From the NCBI GenBank assembly GCA_015296025.1, contig DVDZ01000144.1, positions 1 through 32,871 on the forward strand: a DNA stretch of 32,871 bases, written 5' to 3'. Both the position numbers and the translations under genes were made by a program. Origin of the DNA: Thermosynechococcus sp. M46_R2017_013. Its GTDB lineage: Bacteria; Cyanobacteriota; Cyanobacteriia; Thermosynechococcales; Thermosynechococcaceae. Within the stretch, counting starts at the first letter, position 1; each line of letters opens with the position of its first letter. The notes beneath the pieces are model-generated. The model did no database searches, was not told where the DNA came from, and saw only the letters and a list, made by a program, of their open reading frames with translations. Shown here in pieces: positions 1 through 8,092 of the stretch.

Positions 1-581
1 TATGGAGCAATTCTTGCTGCCAATCAAAGGATCAACTTAACCCGAATTACTGCGGTCAATGATTTTTGGGAGAAGCACCTTTGGGATTCGTTACGGGGGA
101 TTTTGCCTTGGCTTCAGCTCCCTGAAGGAACACCTTGGGGAACAAAGATTCAACAGGTTATTGATATTGGCAGTGGGGGTGGTTTTCCGGGAGTACCGGT
201 GCGATCGCCCGCCCCGATTGGTCAGTGACCCTCCTTGACGCAACCCAAAAGAAAGTCAAGTTTTTGCACTCTCTCCATTCAGCGGTTGGTTTGGTCAACA
301 TTTACCCAGAATGGGGGCGGGCAGAAGCCCATGGGCACCGCTATGATCTAGCCTTAATTCGCGCCGTCGGTGATGTCAGGCGTTGTTGTGCCTATGGTTT
401 GCCCCGACTGCGGTCGGGGGGCATTTTAGTCCTGTACCGGGGTCAGTGGAGCGACGAGGACACCCAGCATTTAGAAACCCTCTTGCCGCAATATCGCAGT
501 CAACGACTAGACATTCAGGCATTTACGACCCCCTTGAGCCATGCCCAGCGCCACTGTATCTATATCCAGCGTCAGGGTTGA
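1..581 (+). pseudogene. rsmG: 16S rRNA (guanine-527-N7) methyltransferase RsmG, 5'-truncated and frameshifted
   Basis: RsmG uses S-adenosylmethionine to methylate G527 of 16S rRNA. The gene runs off the left edge. From base 1 the frame contains the N-terminal motif RINLTRI and the SAM-binding loop DIGSGGGFPG, then breaks. After about base 201 the family sequence continues in another frame (SVTLLDATQKKVKFL, later ALIRAVG) to the stop at 579-581. Restoring one G at 200-202, so that GTGCGATCGCC becomes GTGGCGATCGCC, joins the halves as ...VPVAIARPDWSV. The break is inside a HIP1 palindrome. An apparent start at 225 is only an internal Val codon. The identification is firm; whether the break is real or a sequencing error cannot be decided here. 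Confidence 0.85.
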
Positions 582-766
582 ATTCGCACGTCATGACTTG
601 TCCTCAGGTGGAGTCTTGATGTAAATAAATATGACAATTGATGGTTTGGAATTTTCGCCATACACATTTACGGGGGGATCAGTTATACACAAATAGAGAG
701 CGAACCAAAACACGCATTGAATTAATTGGTTGGGGCAATTTGGCAAGTCTCGGAGGAAAACTGTCA

Positions 767-1057
767 ATGTTTGGCGATAATAATACGGGTTTTAGAAGCT
801 GGCTCGCTGAACTCGTCAATGGGATGGGTTTGGCATGGTGGGTCAAAATAGAGACAAAAAATCCCCCCTGCATCTACTACTTTGGTCCTTTTCTGACGCC
901 CATGGAGGCAGAAAGAGAGAAGGAGGGCTACATTGAGGACTTGAAGGCTGAAGGAGCAGAGGGACTTGAAGTCAGTGTAGTGCGCTGTCGTCCTGAAGAA
1001 GTCACCATTGACGCCGAAAAAAAGACGCAGATGCCCCTTAGTGTCGGCATGACATAA
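767..1057 (+). CDS. DUF1816 domain protein
   Basis: This is a small cyanobacterial protein of 96 residues. The core LAWWVKIETKNPPCIYYFGP followed by a YIEDL segment and VVRCRPEEVTI matches DUF1816 as I remember it; some members of that family sit near phycobilisome or light-response genes, but no biochemical function is established. The frame is open from 638, yet the start at 767 is preferred: GGAGG lies at 752-756, about ten bases upstream, and the extra N-terminal residues do not look conserved. It stands alone between rsmG and comEC. No signal peptide or membrane segment is visible. Confidence 0.75.
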   Translation: MFGDNNTGFRSWLAELVNGMGLAWWVKIETKNPPCIYYFGPFLTPMEAEREKEGYIEDLKAEGAEGLEVSVVRCRPEEVTIDAEKKTQMPLSVGMT

Positions 1058-1161
1058 GTCAAGTCTAAGTTGGTTCTAAAACACAACTCTGTCCTTAAAG
1101 CATAGTGCTGTCTTAAAGTTTGTCCTAAGTATCTTCACTGGACGCCAACCCCAACAAGGCT

Positions 1162-3451
1162 ATGTTCCGCAGGATCACGAGGGCGGATGGAATTCTCTGG
1201 GCGATCGCCTTTATTACCGGGTGTATTTTCAGTCTCTTTCAGTGGGGTTGGCTGGGGGTCTTGGCACTGGGGGGGGATTCTCTATGGGGGGCGCCGTTGG
1301 GGCGGCAAGGTTTGGCTGCGACTGCCTGCAAGTCAAAGTTTTGCGATCGCCACTGTGGTTGCCCTCTTGGCAATGGGCTATGTGTGGCTGCGCACGCCCC
1401 AGCCAGGGGTGAATGATATTAGTCGTTTAGTGCCGCGTCTTGAGGCTCTGAATCTACCGCCAACAGTGCTTGTCGAGGGTTGGGTTGAAACCACACCACT
1501 CCCTAATCGCGTCGGGCGACAACGTTTTTTCCTAGGGGTGGAGCGCTACCAAAATCTCAGTGAGGTACCCGCCCAAAGTGGGGTTCTGCAGGGGAGAGCC
1601 AGTGGTCGCCTTTACGTGACGCTTCCAGCAGAGCAAGGGGCAAAGCTATATCCCAGCCAGCGGATTCAGATCTCAGGGCGGCTCTATCTTCCCCGTGCTG
1701 GGGGCAATGAATTTTTTCGTGCCTTTAACTTTCGGCGACAGCTTCAGTTACAGCAGACCTTTGCCGGCTTAGCAGGCAATAGGGTCACCCTTTTGGATCA
1801 AGGATCACGGTGGGGGCTGTGGGCACTGCGGCAGCGAATTGTCCAAGTCCATGCCCAAGGATTGGGCGATCGCTATGGGGCTGTGGTCTCGGCAATGGTA
1901 CTGGGCAGCCGTGCGGTGGCCATTCCCTTTGAGGTGCGCGATAGCTTTCGGCGAGTGGGGCTCTCCCATGCGCTGGCGGCCTCAGGGTTTCATACGGCTA
2001 TTTTGTTAGCGGTTGTCTTGGCGCTGACCCGCCCCTTGCCGCAGCAGTGGTGCTATGGGTTGGGGGCTGGGGTCTTGGTGCTCTTTGCCTGCTTGAGTGG
2101 ATTTGCTCCCTCAGCAATTCGAGCTGTGCTCATGGGTTTGGCGGGGTTAGTGGCTCTAGGGAATGGCCAAAGGGGGCAACCTCTTCTGATCCTGCTGGCG
2201 ATCGCCACTGCCATGCTGATTTACAACCCTCTATGGATTGAGGACATTGGCTTTCAGTTGAGCTTCTTGGCCACATTGGGCTTAATTGTCAGTGCCCAAC
2301 CCATCAGCGATCGCCTCGATTGGTTGCCAACGCCTTTCCGTAATCTAATTGCCGTGCCCCTCGCCGCCACCCTCTGGGTTCTCCCCTTTTCCCTTTCTAT
2401 CTTTGGCGTTTTTCCTGTGTATGGTCTGCCGGCCAATGTCATTGCCAATCTGCCCCTTGTCCTCTTAACGGTTGGCGGCTTTATCAGTGCAATGATTGGC
2501 CTCCTCATTCCTCCTGTGGGTTCCGTCCTTGCCTGGCTCCTCTACTACCCCACGGCCTTTCTCCTGTGGCTCATCCAAGCTATTGGCCAGTTGCCGGGAG
2601 CAACAATTACCCTTGGCAGCCTGAGCTGGCTCCAAGTCGTAGTCCTCTATGGCCTGATTATTCTTGTGTGGCTCAGTCCTCGGTGGCGGCGACACTGGTT
2701 TTTGCTGTTTACCCTTGGCATCACCCTTGTTCTAGTGCCCTTTGTTTTGCGCCAAAACACCCTCTTGCAAGCCACTGTTCTCGCCAATACACAGGTTCCG
2801 ACACTTGTAATTCAGCAGCCAGCAGGAACAGTAGTGATCAATGGGGGCGATGCCCAAGGGCTAACGGCTTTCTTGGCCCAAGAGGGTATTAACCGTATTG
2901 ATTGGGCAGTGGCCAGCGATCGCCAGTACCGTCAACAGCAGGGCTGGCGCGACATCCATCGCATCGCCCCGATTCGCCAATTTACAGATGTGCCAACGGC
3001 CAAAAGTGATCCTGCCTATCGGGAAATGTTGGCCACCCTCAAGGTGCCCTATGAAACATTGCCTCTGCGGCAACCCGTTCAACTGGGTCAAGTAAAAATC
3101 ACTGTCTTGCGCTCAGATCCTGCAATCTTAGCGTTGCAGATGGGGAGTAGTCGCTGGCTTTTTGTTCATGATCCTAGTCGCGATGCTGCGCAAACCGATT
3201 GGCTGGCCGTGACACCCGTAGAGCCGCCGCAGGTTCTCTGGTGGTGGGGCAGAACATTAACTCCCCGCCTATTTGAGATTGTCAAGCCGCGTAGTGTCAT
3301 TCTTAGTCGCAACACCGTTGATCCGGCGATCGCCGACTATCTAAAGCAGAAACAAATTCCCTATTTTGTGGTTGGAGAAACAGGAGAAGTGCGCTGGCAA
3401 GCCGATGGCTCCCTAACGGCAAATGCCCCCAAAAACGATGGCTTGATTTAA
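1162..3451 (+). pseudogene. comEC: ComEC/Rec2-type DNA uptake channel, N-terminal frameshift
   Basis: ComEC is the inner-membrane channel that carries single-stranded DNA into the cell in natural transformation. The protein has hydrophobic N-terminal segments, a ComEC_N region with DUF4131-like sequence, the competence core (HALAASGFHTAILLAVV, then many membrane helices at about residues 250-520) and a shortened C-terminal beta-lactamase-like part that seems to lack the usual metal-binding HxHxDH motif. The first 36 codons from ATG 1162 read MFRRITRADGILWAIAF, a typical start, but are out of frame with the rest because of eight Gs at 1269-1276. Seven Gs would give one frame of about 762 residues. 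A downstream start at 1187 in the main frame is possible but would replace the hydrophobic start by a poor one. Confidence 0.8.
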
Positions 3452-3657
3452 CTCTCACTGTGTTGCAGGCGTAAAGGTGCGGTTGCCAATGTTTCTTGGA
3501 GCACCTGCTAGATGCGCTATCGAATTTTTCCTCGATTGGGGTTTGCCCATCAGGAAGACCGCCGTTGCCGGCAACTGCCGCCGTGTCTCAGTCAAGACCT
3601 CTGCTAGAGCCGTTGCATCCACCTGAAACCATCGACTCAGGAACTGCCCATATTGCC
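3452..3657. other. Spacer between comEC and the DUF2973 gene
   Basis: No gene is assigned here. On the minus strand a stop-free frame starts inside the 3' end of the DUF2973 gene and runs through most of the spacer, containing FLSRWFQVDATALAEVLTET. It has protein-like composition but no clear start codon or ribosome-binding site, so it could be the tail of a decayed or frameshifted gene. Confidence 0.25.
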
Positions 3658-3939
3658 CTAGGCTTGGCTTTCTCCACGCTGGTCGTCGCCATAGCTAGGG
3701 GATTCGCGGTAGATTGCATCCAGTTGGGCTCGGGCATCCTCCACACTCAGGGAGCGCATCACCAACAGGGGTTCATCAATGATGTGACCCTCGCTATCTA
3801 AGAGTTCTGGATGGGTCACCCGTTGCGGTGAAAATTGCCGTTGCGATTCTATACCGAGAGTCAACAAACTACGAATTAGATTGGCCATGGCCAGTAGTGC
3901 CAAGACCGTAAAGGCAACAATATAAATCAACTGCAACAT
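3658..3939 (-). CDS. DUF2973 family membrane protein
   Basis: This cyanobacterial protein of 93 residues begins with one membrane helix (about residues 3-23, LIYIVAFTVLALLAMANL), followed by a conserved soluble tail with HPELLDSEGHIIDEPLLVMR and a SVEDARAQLD segment. These match DUF2973 as recalled. The ATG at 3939 is preceded by GGAGGTG at a normal distance. The DUF2605 gene lies 36 bases upstream on the same strand, a pairing I recall in other cyanobacteria, which suggests one transcript. Function is unknown; the topology suggests a small single-pass membrane protein with a cytoplasmic tail. Confidence 0.7.
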   Translation of the reverse strand: MLQLIYIVAFTVLALLAMANLIRSLLTLGIESQRQFSPQRVTHPELLDSEGHIIDEPLLVMRSLSVEDARAQLDAIYRESPSYGDDQRGESQA

Positions 3940-3975
3940 GAAGAGAGCACCTCCGAGCCAAGCGCCGAGAATGGT

Positions 3976-4299
3976 TTAAGCGTCACAAGATTTCGATAAG
4001 CGATAGTGGTGGGCAACCTGCCAGCACTCCATCAACAGCGTATGCCACTGCATTAACACCTGGGTATCAACCCCCACTTGGCCGTCCGTTGCCCGAAAGA
4101 GGCTTTGGGTAGCAATCACATCATTGAGGGCAGTCTTTACTCGTTCAAGGAGTGCCTGCTGTTCTGCTACCCCTAAAAAGGGAATCACTTCTGTCTCCAG
4201 TAGCGAGCGCGATCGCGTGAACCAGTACTGAAAGTCTTCAAGTAGTGGCTCCAGCAAAACCTTAAGCAGTTGAGGTTCGGGTAAATTTGAGTGCAGCAT
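3976..4299 (-). CDS. DUF2605 family protein
   Basis: A soluble helical protein of 107 residues, with segments LLKVLLEPLLEDFQYWFTRS and LMQWHTLLMECWQVAHHYR that match DUF2605 as I remember it. No membrane segment, signal peptide or catalytic motif is visible. It is the upstream member of a probable two-gene unit with DUF2973. The ribosome-binding site is weak. Function is unknown. Confidence 0.65.
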   Translation of the reverse strand: MLHSNLPEPQLLKVLLEPLLEDFQYWFTRSRSLLETEVIPFLGVAEQQALLERVKTALNDVIATQSLFRATDGQVGVDTQVLMQWHTLLMECWQVAHHYRLSKSCDA

Positions 4300-4481
4300 A
4301 GGGATGGATAAGGACGACCTACTTCTATCTTAAATCTTAAACTCGTTTACATATCGTTACATTGTTCATTTTTGACCGCTCTTGCCTCGGCGCGATCGTT
4401 TGGAAGGAATCAAAGAGACGGTGTACCCTAAAAAAAGACTCAAAAATACCGATTTGACCCTCATTAGCAGTGTGTATAGGT

Positions 4482-5018
4482 ATGGACATCCACGACTTTT
4501 TTGCCCAAAGTGCTGGCCGCTGGTTTTCTCAACGAACCAGTCATCACTTGGCCTTTAAGCAAACTGAGTCAGGCAAGTCTCAGTTAACCATTGAATTACT
4601 GTCTGTGGATGATCCTGCGGTAATTGCCCTGTGTCAGCAATACGACATCGATCCGACTTGGGCAGTGTGCGGCGCACGGGTCAGTTGGGACGGGACAATG
4701 GAATGGGACAGCGAGAAGCACGAAGGCTCAACGGTACTGGTACCCATCATGGATCAGGGGTCGCGCATGGAGGGCAAGCTCCTGCGAGAAATGGGCTATG
4801 CCGAAAAAGCGCCGGTTGCCGGTCGCTTCAGTATGGGCAGTGATGGTGCCCTAACATTAATTACCGAATACGAAACGATGTATTCCGAGGAACGTCTCTG
4901 GTTTGCCAGTCCTAATCTACGCCTGCGCACCAGTATTCTTAAGCGTTTTGGCGGCTTTAGTATGGCCTCCTTTTGCTCAGAAATTCGTCTGGGGGTGACA
5001 CAATCCACCAACGCCTGA
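4482..5018 (+). CDS. cpcS: CpcS/CpeS-type phycobiliprotein bilin lyase (Ycf58 family)
   Basis: Lyases of this family attach phycocyanobilin to the Cys-84-type sites of phycobiliproteins other than CpcA. The 178-residue length fits. Family features visible are the N-terminal [19 protein letters not shown], a central [28 protein letters not shown] and the C-terminal [23 protein letters not shown]. The family folds as a lipocalin-like beta barrel. The ATG at 4482 is chosen over the GTG at 4470 because homologues start with MDI. The stop overlaps the start of the next gene (TGATG), implying translational coupling. It complements CpcE/F, encoded about 20 kb away, which serve the alpha phycocyanin subunit. 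Confidence 0.88.
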   Translation: MDIHDFFAQSAGRWFSQRTSHHLAFKQTESGKSQLTIELLSVDDPAVIALCQQYDIDPTWAVCGARVSWDGTMEWDSEKHEGSTVLVPIMDQGSRMEGKLLREMGYAEKAPVAGRFSMGSDGALTLITEYETMYSEERLWFASPNLRLRTSILKRFGGFSMASFCSEIRLGVTQSTNA

Positions 5019-5371
5019 TGGTCTTTCTCCACGTTGCTATTAACGTCTCAGATCTGGAGCGGGCTGCTGCCTTCTATGAGGGGTTGCTGGGTCTTACCCC
5101 CGTCGATCGCCCCCTGAAGTTTCCCGGCCGTTGGTATCAAATCGGTACCGTGCAAATTCATTTAATCCAAGCGGAAAAGGTAGTGCCTCCCCATCCAGAT
5201 GAGCGCTGGGGACGCAACCCCCACTTTGCCCTTGGTGTGAGTGATTTGGCAGTTTTTGAACAGCGTCTAACTGCTGCCAAAATTCCCTTGCAACGCAGTG
5301 CCTCAGGACGGGCAGCGATTTTTGTAGCAGATCCCGATGGCAATCTAATTGAACTCAGTCAACTGTTTTAG
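5018..5371 (+). CDS. VOC (glyoxalase/bleomycin-resistance) superfamily protein
   Basis: A 117-residue single-module VOC-fold protein. It starts [22 protein letters not shown] and ends with FVADPDGNLIELSQLF, the usual first strand/helix and last strand of the fold. Candidate metal ligands are His near residue 5, a second His in QIHLIQ and the Glu of NLIELSQ, as in many metal-dependent members. The substrate cannot be predicted. The start ATG overlaps the cpcS stop codon, so both are probably translated from one message. Its 3' end overlaps sfsA tail-to-tail by four bases. Confidence 0.8.
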   Translation: MVFLHVAINVSDLERAAAFYEGLLGLTPVDRPLKFPGRWYQIGTVQIHLIQAEKVVPPHPDERWGRNPHFALGVSDLAVFEQRLTAAKIPLQRSASGRAAIFVADPDGNLIELSQLF

Positions 5372-6093
5372 AGTATCAGCTCAGCAAGGCCTAAAAACTG
5401 AATGCCCGTTGGCTCAATGGCAAAACGATAGGGTAAAATTTCCACCCCTTGGCTATAAGCAGCACGTAGTAGTTGTCCATAGGTAGGATCGGCACTGTCC
5501 CCCGGTGCAAAGCGATCGCAATCGCCGCGATTAATAAAATAGAGCATACACACCCGTGCCTGTGGCTCAGTTTGCCGTAGCCATTGCAGTTCCCGCAGAT
5601 GCTTTTGGCCTCGGGGGGTTACTGTATCGGGAAACAGGGCTAAGCCCCCTTGCGCCCAAGTGGTATTTTTTACCTCAACATAGGCACAGGGTCGCTGGGG
5701 ATGATCCGTCAGGTAAAAGTCGATGCGGCTGCGTTCTTGACCATAGGCCACCTCTCGCTGCTGGGTTTCGTAGCCCGCCAGTTCCGGTAGAATTCCTGCT
5801 GCCAAAGCTGAGGCAATCACCCGATTGGGCAAATTTGTATTTACCCCTACCCAAGTGCCATCAACAAAAATCATTTCCCATGTATAGGCCAGCTTGCGTT
5901 TAGGGTCAGCATGATAGGAGACTTGGACAGGAGCACCCACTTTGCAAATCCCTGTCATTGGACCAGTATTCGGACAGTGAGCCGTAATGCGATCGCCAGA
6001 GGTCAACTCAATCTCGGCAAAAAATCGCTGATAGCGACGACAGAGAATCCCCTCTTGGAGGGGTGGATAGTGCCAACACAAAGTGGAAGTCAC
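5368..6093 (-). CDS. sfsA: SfsA family protein (DNA/RNA nuclease SfsA)
   Basis: SfsA was named for sugar-fermentation stimulation in E. coli and is annotated as a nucleic-acid-binding or nuclease protein; its role in cyanobacteria is unclear. The family pattern is present: FFAEIELTSGDRITAHCPNT, the NTGPM motif, GVNTNLPN, then a PD-(D/E)xK-like core with SRIDFYL and YVEVKNTTW (Asp, Glu and Lys conserved), followed by FPDTVTPRGQKHL. Length, about 241 residues, is normal. The start is uncertain: GTG at 6093 or TTG at 6099-6102, with no clear ribosome-binding site. Confidence 0.85.
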   Translation of the reverse strand: MTSTLCWHYPPLQEGILCRRYQRFFAEIELTSGDRITAHCPNTGPMTGICKVGAPVQVSYHADPKRKLAYTWEMIFVDGTWVGVNTNLPNRVIASALAAGILPELAGYETQQREVAYGQERSRIDFYLTDHPQRPCAYVEVKNTTWAQGGLALFPDTVTPRGQKHLRELQWLRQTEPQARVCMLYFINRGDCDRFAPGDSADPTYGQLLRAAYSQGVEILPYRFAIEPTGIQFLGLAELIL

Positions 6094-6102
6094 AGGCAAC
6101 AA

Positions 6103-6439
6103 GTGGAAAGCGCAGGTTTTTATTCTATCCCTAGTAGTAAAATGCCAGCCTCCCTTGCTCCTGTGGAAGCCGGCATTCTACGGAATATTAAAGGAGATTT
6201 AAGGTTAAGGTCTGTATAGGCTGACCTCAATTGAACACCTCTATGATGGCGTCACTTTTTAGAAAGGATGACTTTCCTAATCTTTTCTTTATATTTATGT
6301 GACAGCAGCCTAATATTTTGTTACATGTCTTAGACTTTCGCAGTATTGTCCTGAAAACTCCCCTGTCGTCGTCACAAGAAACGCCCCTAAATCCCGTAAC
6401 ATTAAGATGTATGTCGCAAATCTTAAAAATTTCTGAGGT
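6103..6439. other. Divergent spacer between sfsA and rubA
   Basis: This spacer of about 340 bases holds the start regions of both flanking genes. The only clear structure is the inverted repeat at 6141-6177. The stretch 6230-6430 is AT-rich and likely contains the rubA promoter, but I see no convincing pair of -35 and -10 boxes. No coding potential is visible. Confidence 0.5.
6141..6177. repeat. Imperfect inverted repeat upstream of sfsA
   Basis: AATGCCAGCCTCC pairs with GGAAGCCGGCATT across an 11-base loop, 11 of 13 positions matching. It has no T-run on either side, so it is not a typical terminator. It may be a regulatory hairpin in the sfsA leader or a dispersed repeat. Confidence 0.45.
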
Positions 6440-6775
6440 ATGACCGCCGAAACCCCTGATGTTGCCCCTTTGGATCGGTTTGAGTGCCGTGCCTGCGGCT
6501 ACATCTATGAACCCGCAAAGGGCGACGAAAATCGTTCGATTCCCCCCGGCACTGCCTTTGCCGATCTCCCCCTAAACTGGCGGTGTCCAGTGTGCAGTGC
6601 CCCCAAAAAGCAATTTAGTAACATTGGACCTGTAGGCGCTCCCTCAGGTTTCAAGGAAAATCTCAACTATGGCTTCGGTGTGAATCGCCTCACGCCGGGT
6701 CAGAAAAATATCCTCATTTTTGGTGGTCTTGCCCTTGCCGTTCTTTTTCTACTGAGTTTCTATAATGTTCGCTAA
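6440..6775 (+). CDS. rubA: Membrane-anchored rubredoxin RubA
   Basis: RubA is a thylakoid rubredoxin required for photosystem assembly in oxygenic phototrophs. The 111-residue protein has the iron-binding pairs C16-x2-C19 and C49-x2-C52 (CRAC and CPVC) around a typical rubredoxin core with GTAFADLP, a linker, and one C-terminal membrane helix at about residues 89-108. The next gene, ycf48, has its true start 25 bases downstream, and the pair is a conserved operon. In many cyanobacteria psbE-F-L-J follow; here they do not. Confidence 0.93.
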   Translation: MTAETPDVAPLDRFECRACGYIYEPAKGDENRSIPPGTAFADLPLNWRCPVCSAPKKQFSNIGPVGAPSGFKENLNYGFGVNRLTPGQKNILIFGGLALAVLFLLSFYNVR

Positions 6776-6800
6776 ACAAATTGACATTTATTGGCAAAAA

Positions 6801-7805
6801 ATGAAAGGATTCAAGTTCCTGTATTTGCTACTGGTGACCGTTGTCCTCTGGGTAAACCTTAGCGCTTCTGCCCTCGCCATCCCGGCTTTGGACTACAACC
6901 CCTGGGAAGCGATCCAACTGCCAACGACTTCAACGATTCTCGACATGAGCTTTATTGACCGCAATCACGGTTGGCTGGTGGGCACAAATGCCACACTAAT
7001 GGAAACACACGACGGTGGTCAAACTTGGGAACCGCGCACGCTGGTTTTAGATAATCCAGACTATCGCTTCAACAGCATTAGCTTTCAAGGGAACGAGGGT
7101 TGGATTGTCGGTGAGCCGCCAATTATGCTCCACACAACAGATGGCGGCCAATCTTGGCGGCAAATTCCCCTCAATCCCAAACTCCCCGGATCACCCCGCC
7201 TGATCAAAGCTTTGGGCAATGGCACAGCGGAGATGATTACCGATGTGGGTGCCATTTACCGTACCAAAGATAGTGGCAAAAACTGGCAAGCATTAGTCCA
7301 AGAAGCGATTGGTGTTATGCGCAACCTCAACCGTTCACCTTCTGGCGAGTATGTGGCTGTCTCTTCGCGGGGGAGCTTTTACTCCACGTGGCAACCGGGA
7401 CAAACCGCTTGGGAACCCCATAATCGCACTACCTCGCGCCGTGTCCACAATATGGGCTTTACCCCCGACGGTCGCCTTTGGATGATTGTCAATGGCGGTA
7501 AAATTGCCTTCTCCGATCCAGAGAATTCTGAGCATTGGGGAGAACTCTTGAGTCCCCTGCGCTTTAATAGTGTCGGCTTCCTTGATCTGGCCTATCGCAC
7601 ACCCAATGAAGTATGGGTAGCAGGAGGTACTGGGGTGCTTCTCTGTAGCCAAGATGGGGGGCAAACGTGGCAGCAGGATGTGGATGTGAAAAAAGTCCCC
7701 TCGAACTTTTATAAAATTCTTTTCTTTGACGCCGATCAAGGCTTTATTCTGGGTCAAAAGGGAATCTTGCTGCGGTATGTCACTAACTTGACTGCGGCTA
7801 CGTGA
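6801..7805 (+). CDS. ycf48: Photosystem II assembly factor Ycf48 (HCF136)
   Basis: Ycf48 is a lumenal seven-bladed beta-propeller that helps assemble the photosystem II reaction centre by binding precursor D1. The 334-residue protein has an N-terminal secretion signal (hydrophobic about residues 5-26, probable cleavage after ASALA) and repeated propeller motifs of the DGGQTW type (HDGGQTWEPR, TDGGQSWRQI, KDSGKNWQAL, QDGGQTWQQD). ATG 6801 is chosen because MKGFKFLYLL begins a good signal peptide; the upstream ATG at 6765 lies inside rubA. No lipobox cysteine is present in the signal region, unlike in several other cyanobacteria where the protein is a lipoprotein. Confidence 0.93.
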   Translation: MKGFKFLYLLLVTVVLWVNLSASALAIPALDYNPWEAIQLPTTSTILDMSFIDRNHGWLVGTNATLMETHDGGQTWEPRTLVLDNPDYRFNSISFQGNEGWIVGEPPIMLHTTDGGQSWRQIPLNPKLPGSPRLIKALGNGTAEMITDVGAIYRTKDSGKNWQALVQEAIGVMRNLNRSPSGEYVAVSSRGSFYSTWQPGQTAWEPHNRTTSRRVHNMGFTPDGRLWMIVNGGKIAFSDPENSEHWGELLSPLRFNSVGFLDLAYRTPNEVWVAGGTGVLLCSQDGGQTWQQDVDVKKVPSNFYKILFFDADQGFILGQKGILLRYVTNLTAAT

Positions 7806-8092
7806 AGTAGAGAAGAAGTTATGTGACATACTCCCGACCCTCACGCTTTACGCAGAGGGCGGGCTTCTCCAGTCTTTTGACCTTCGCGTTTTACAGTGAT
7901 ATTCCTACTTCATCGCCCGTGGTGGAGCCATGGAAGCGGTACGTTGAGTAGTAAGATTCCTCCTCAGGAGAGGGCGGGGCTTCCCGCCGATGAGCTAGAA
8001 TCTAACTTTTCGGGGGCGATCGCTACAACCTCCAAGCGGTGTGCCCCTTTTTCCAGTTGAATTTTCTGCCCAGCATTTAGTACGATTGCGCC
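7806..8092. mobile_element. Hairpin-rich spacer, possible IS200/IS605-type end remnant
   Basis: The spacer downstream of ycf48 holds a strong hairpin at 7833-7863 (CCCG-a-CCCTC pairing with GAGGGCGGG) and a perfect six-pair stem with a GCTT loop at 7973-7988. The sequence AGAGGGCGGG followed by CTTC occurs at both places about 115 bases apart. ATACTCCCGACCC followed by a hairpin and CGGGCTTCTCC resembles the ends or RNA regions of IS200/IS605 elements as I remember them. No transposase gene is present, so at most this is a relic. Confidence 0.35.

Noticed and set aside
4456-4481. TTGACC and TATAGG just before cpcS as a promoter
   Set aside because: The spacing is about 15 bases and the -10 lies against the start codon, so it would give a leaderless message; the support is too weak.
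7335-7844. Long minus-strand frame (169 codons) across ycf48
   Set aside because: It is the antisense shadow of a clearly identified gene, with no family-like sequence or ribosome-binding site.
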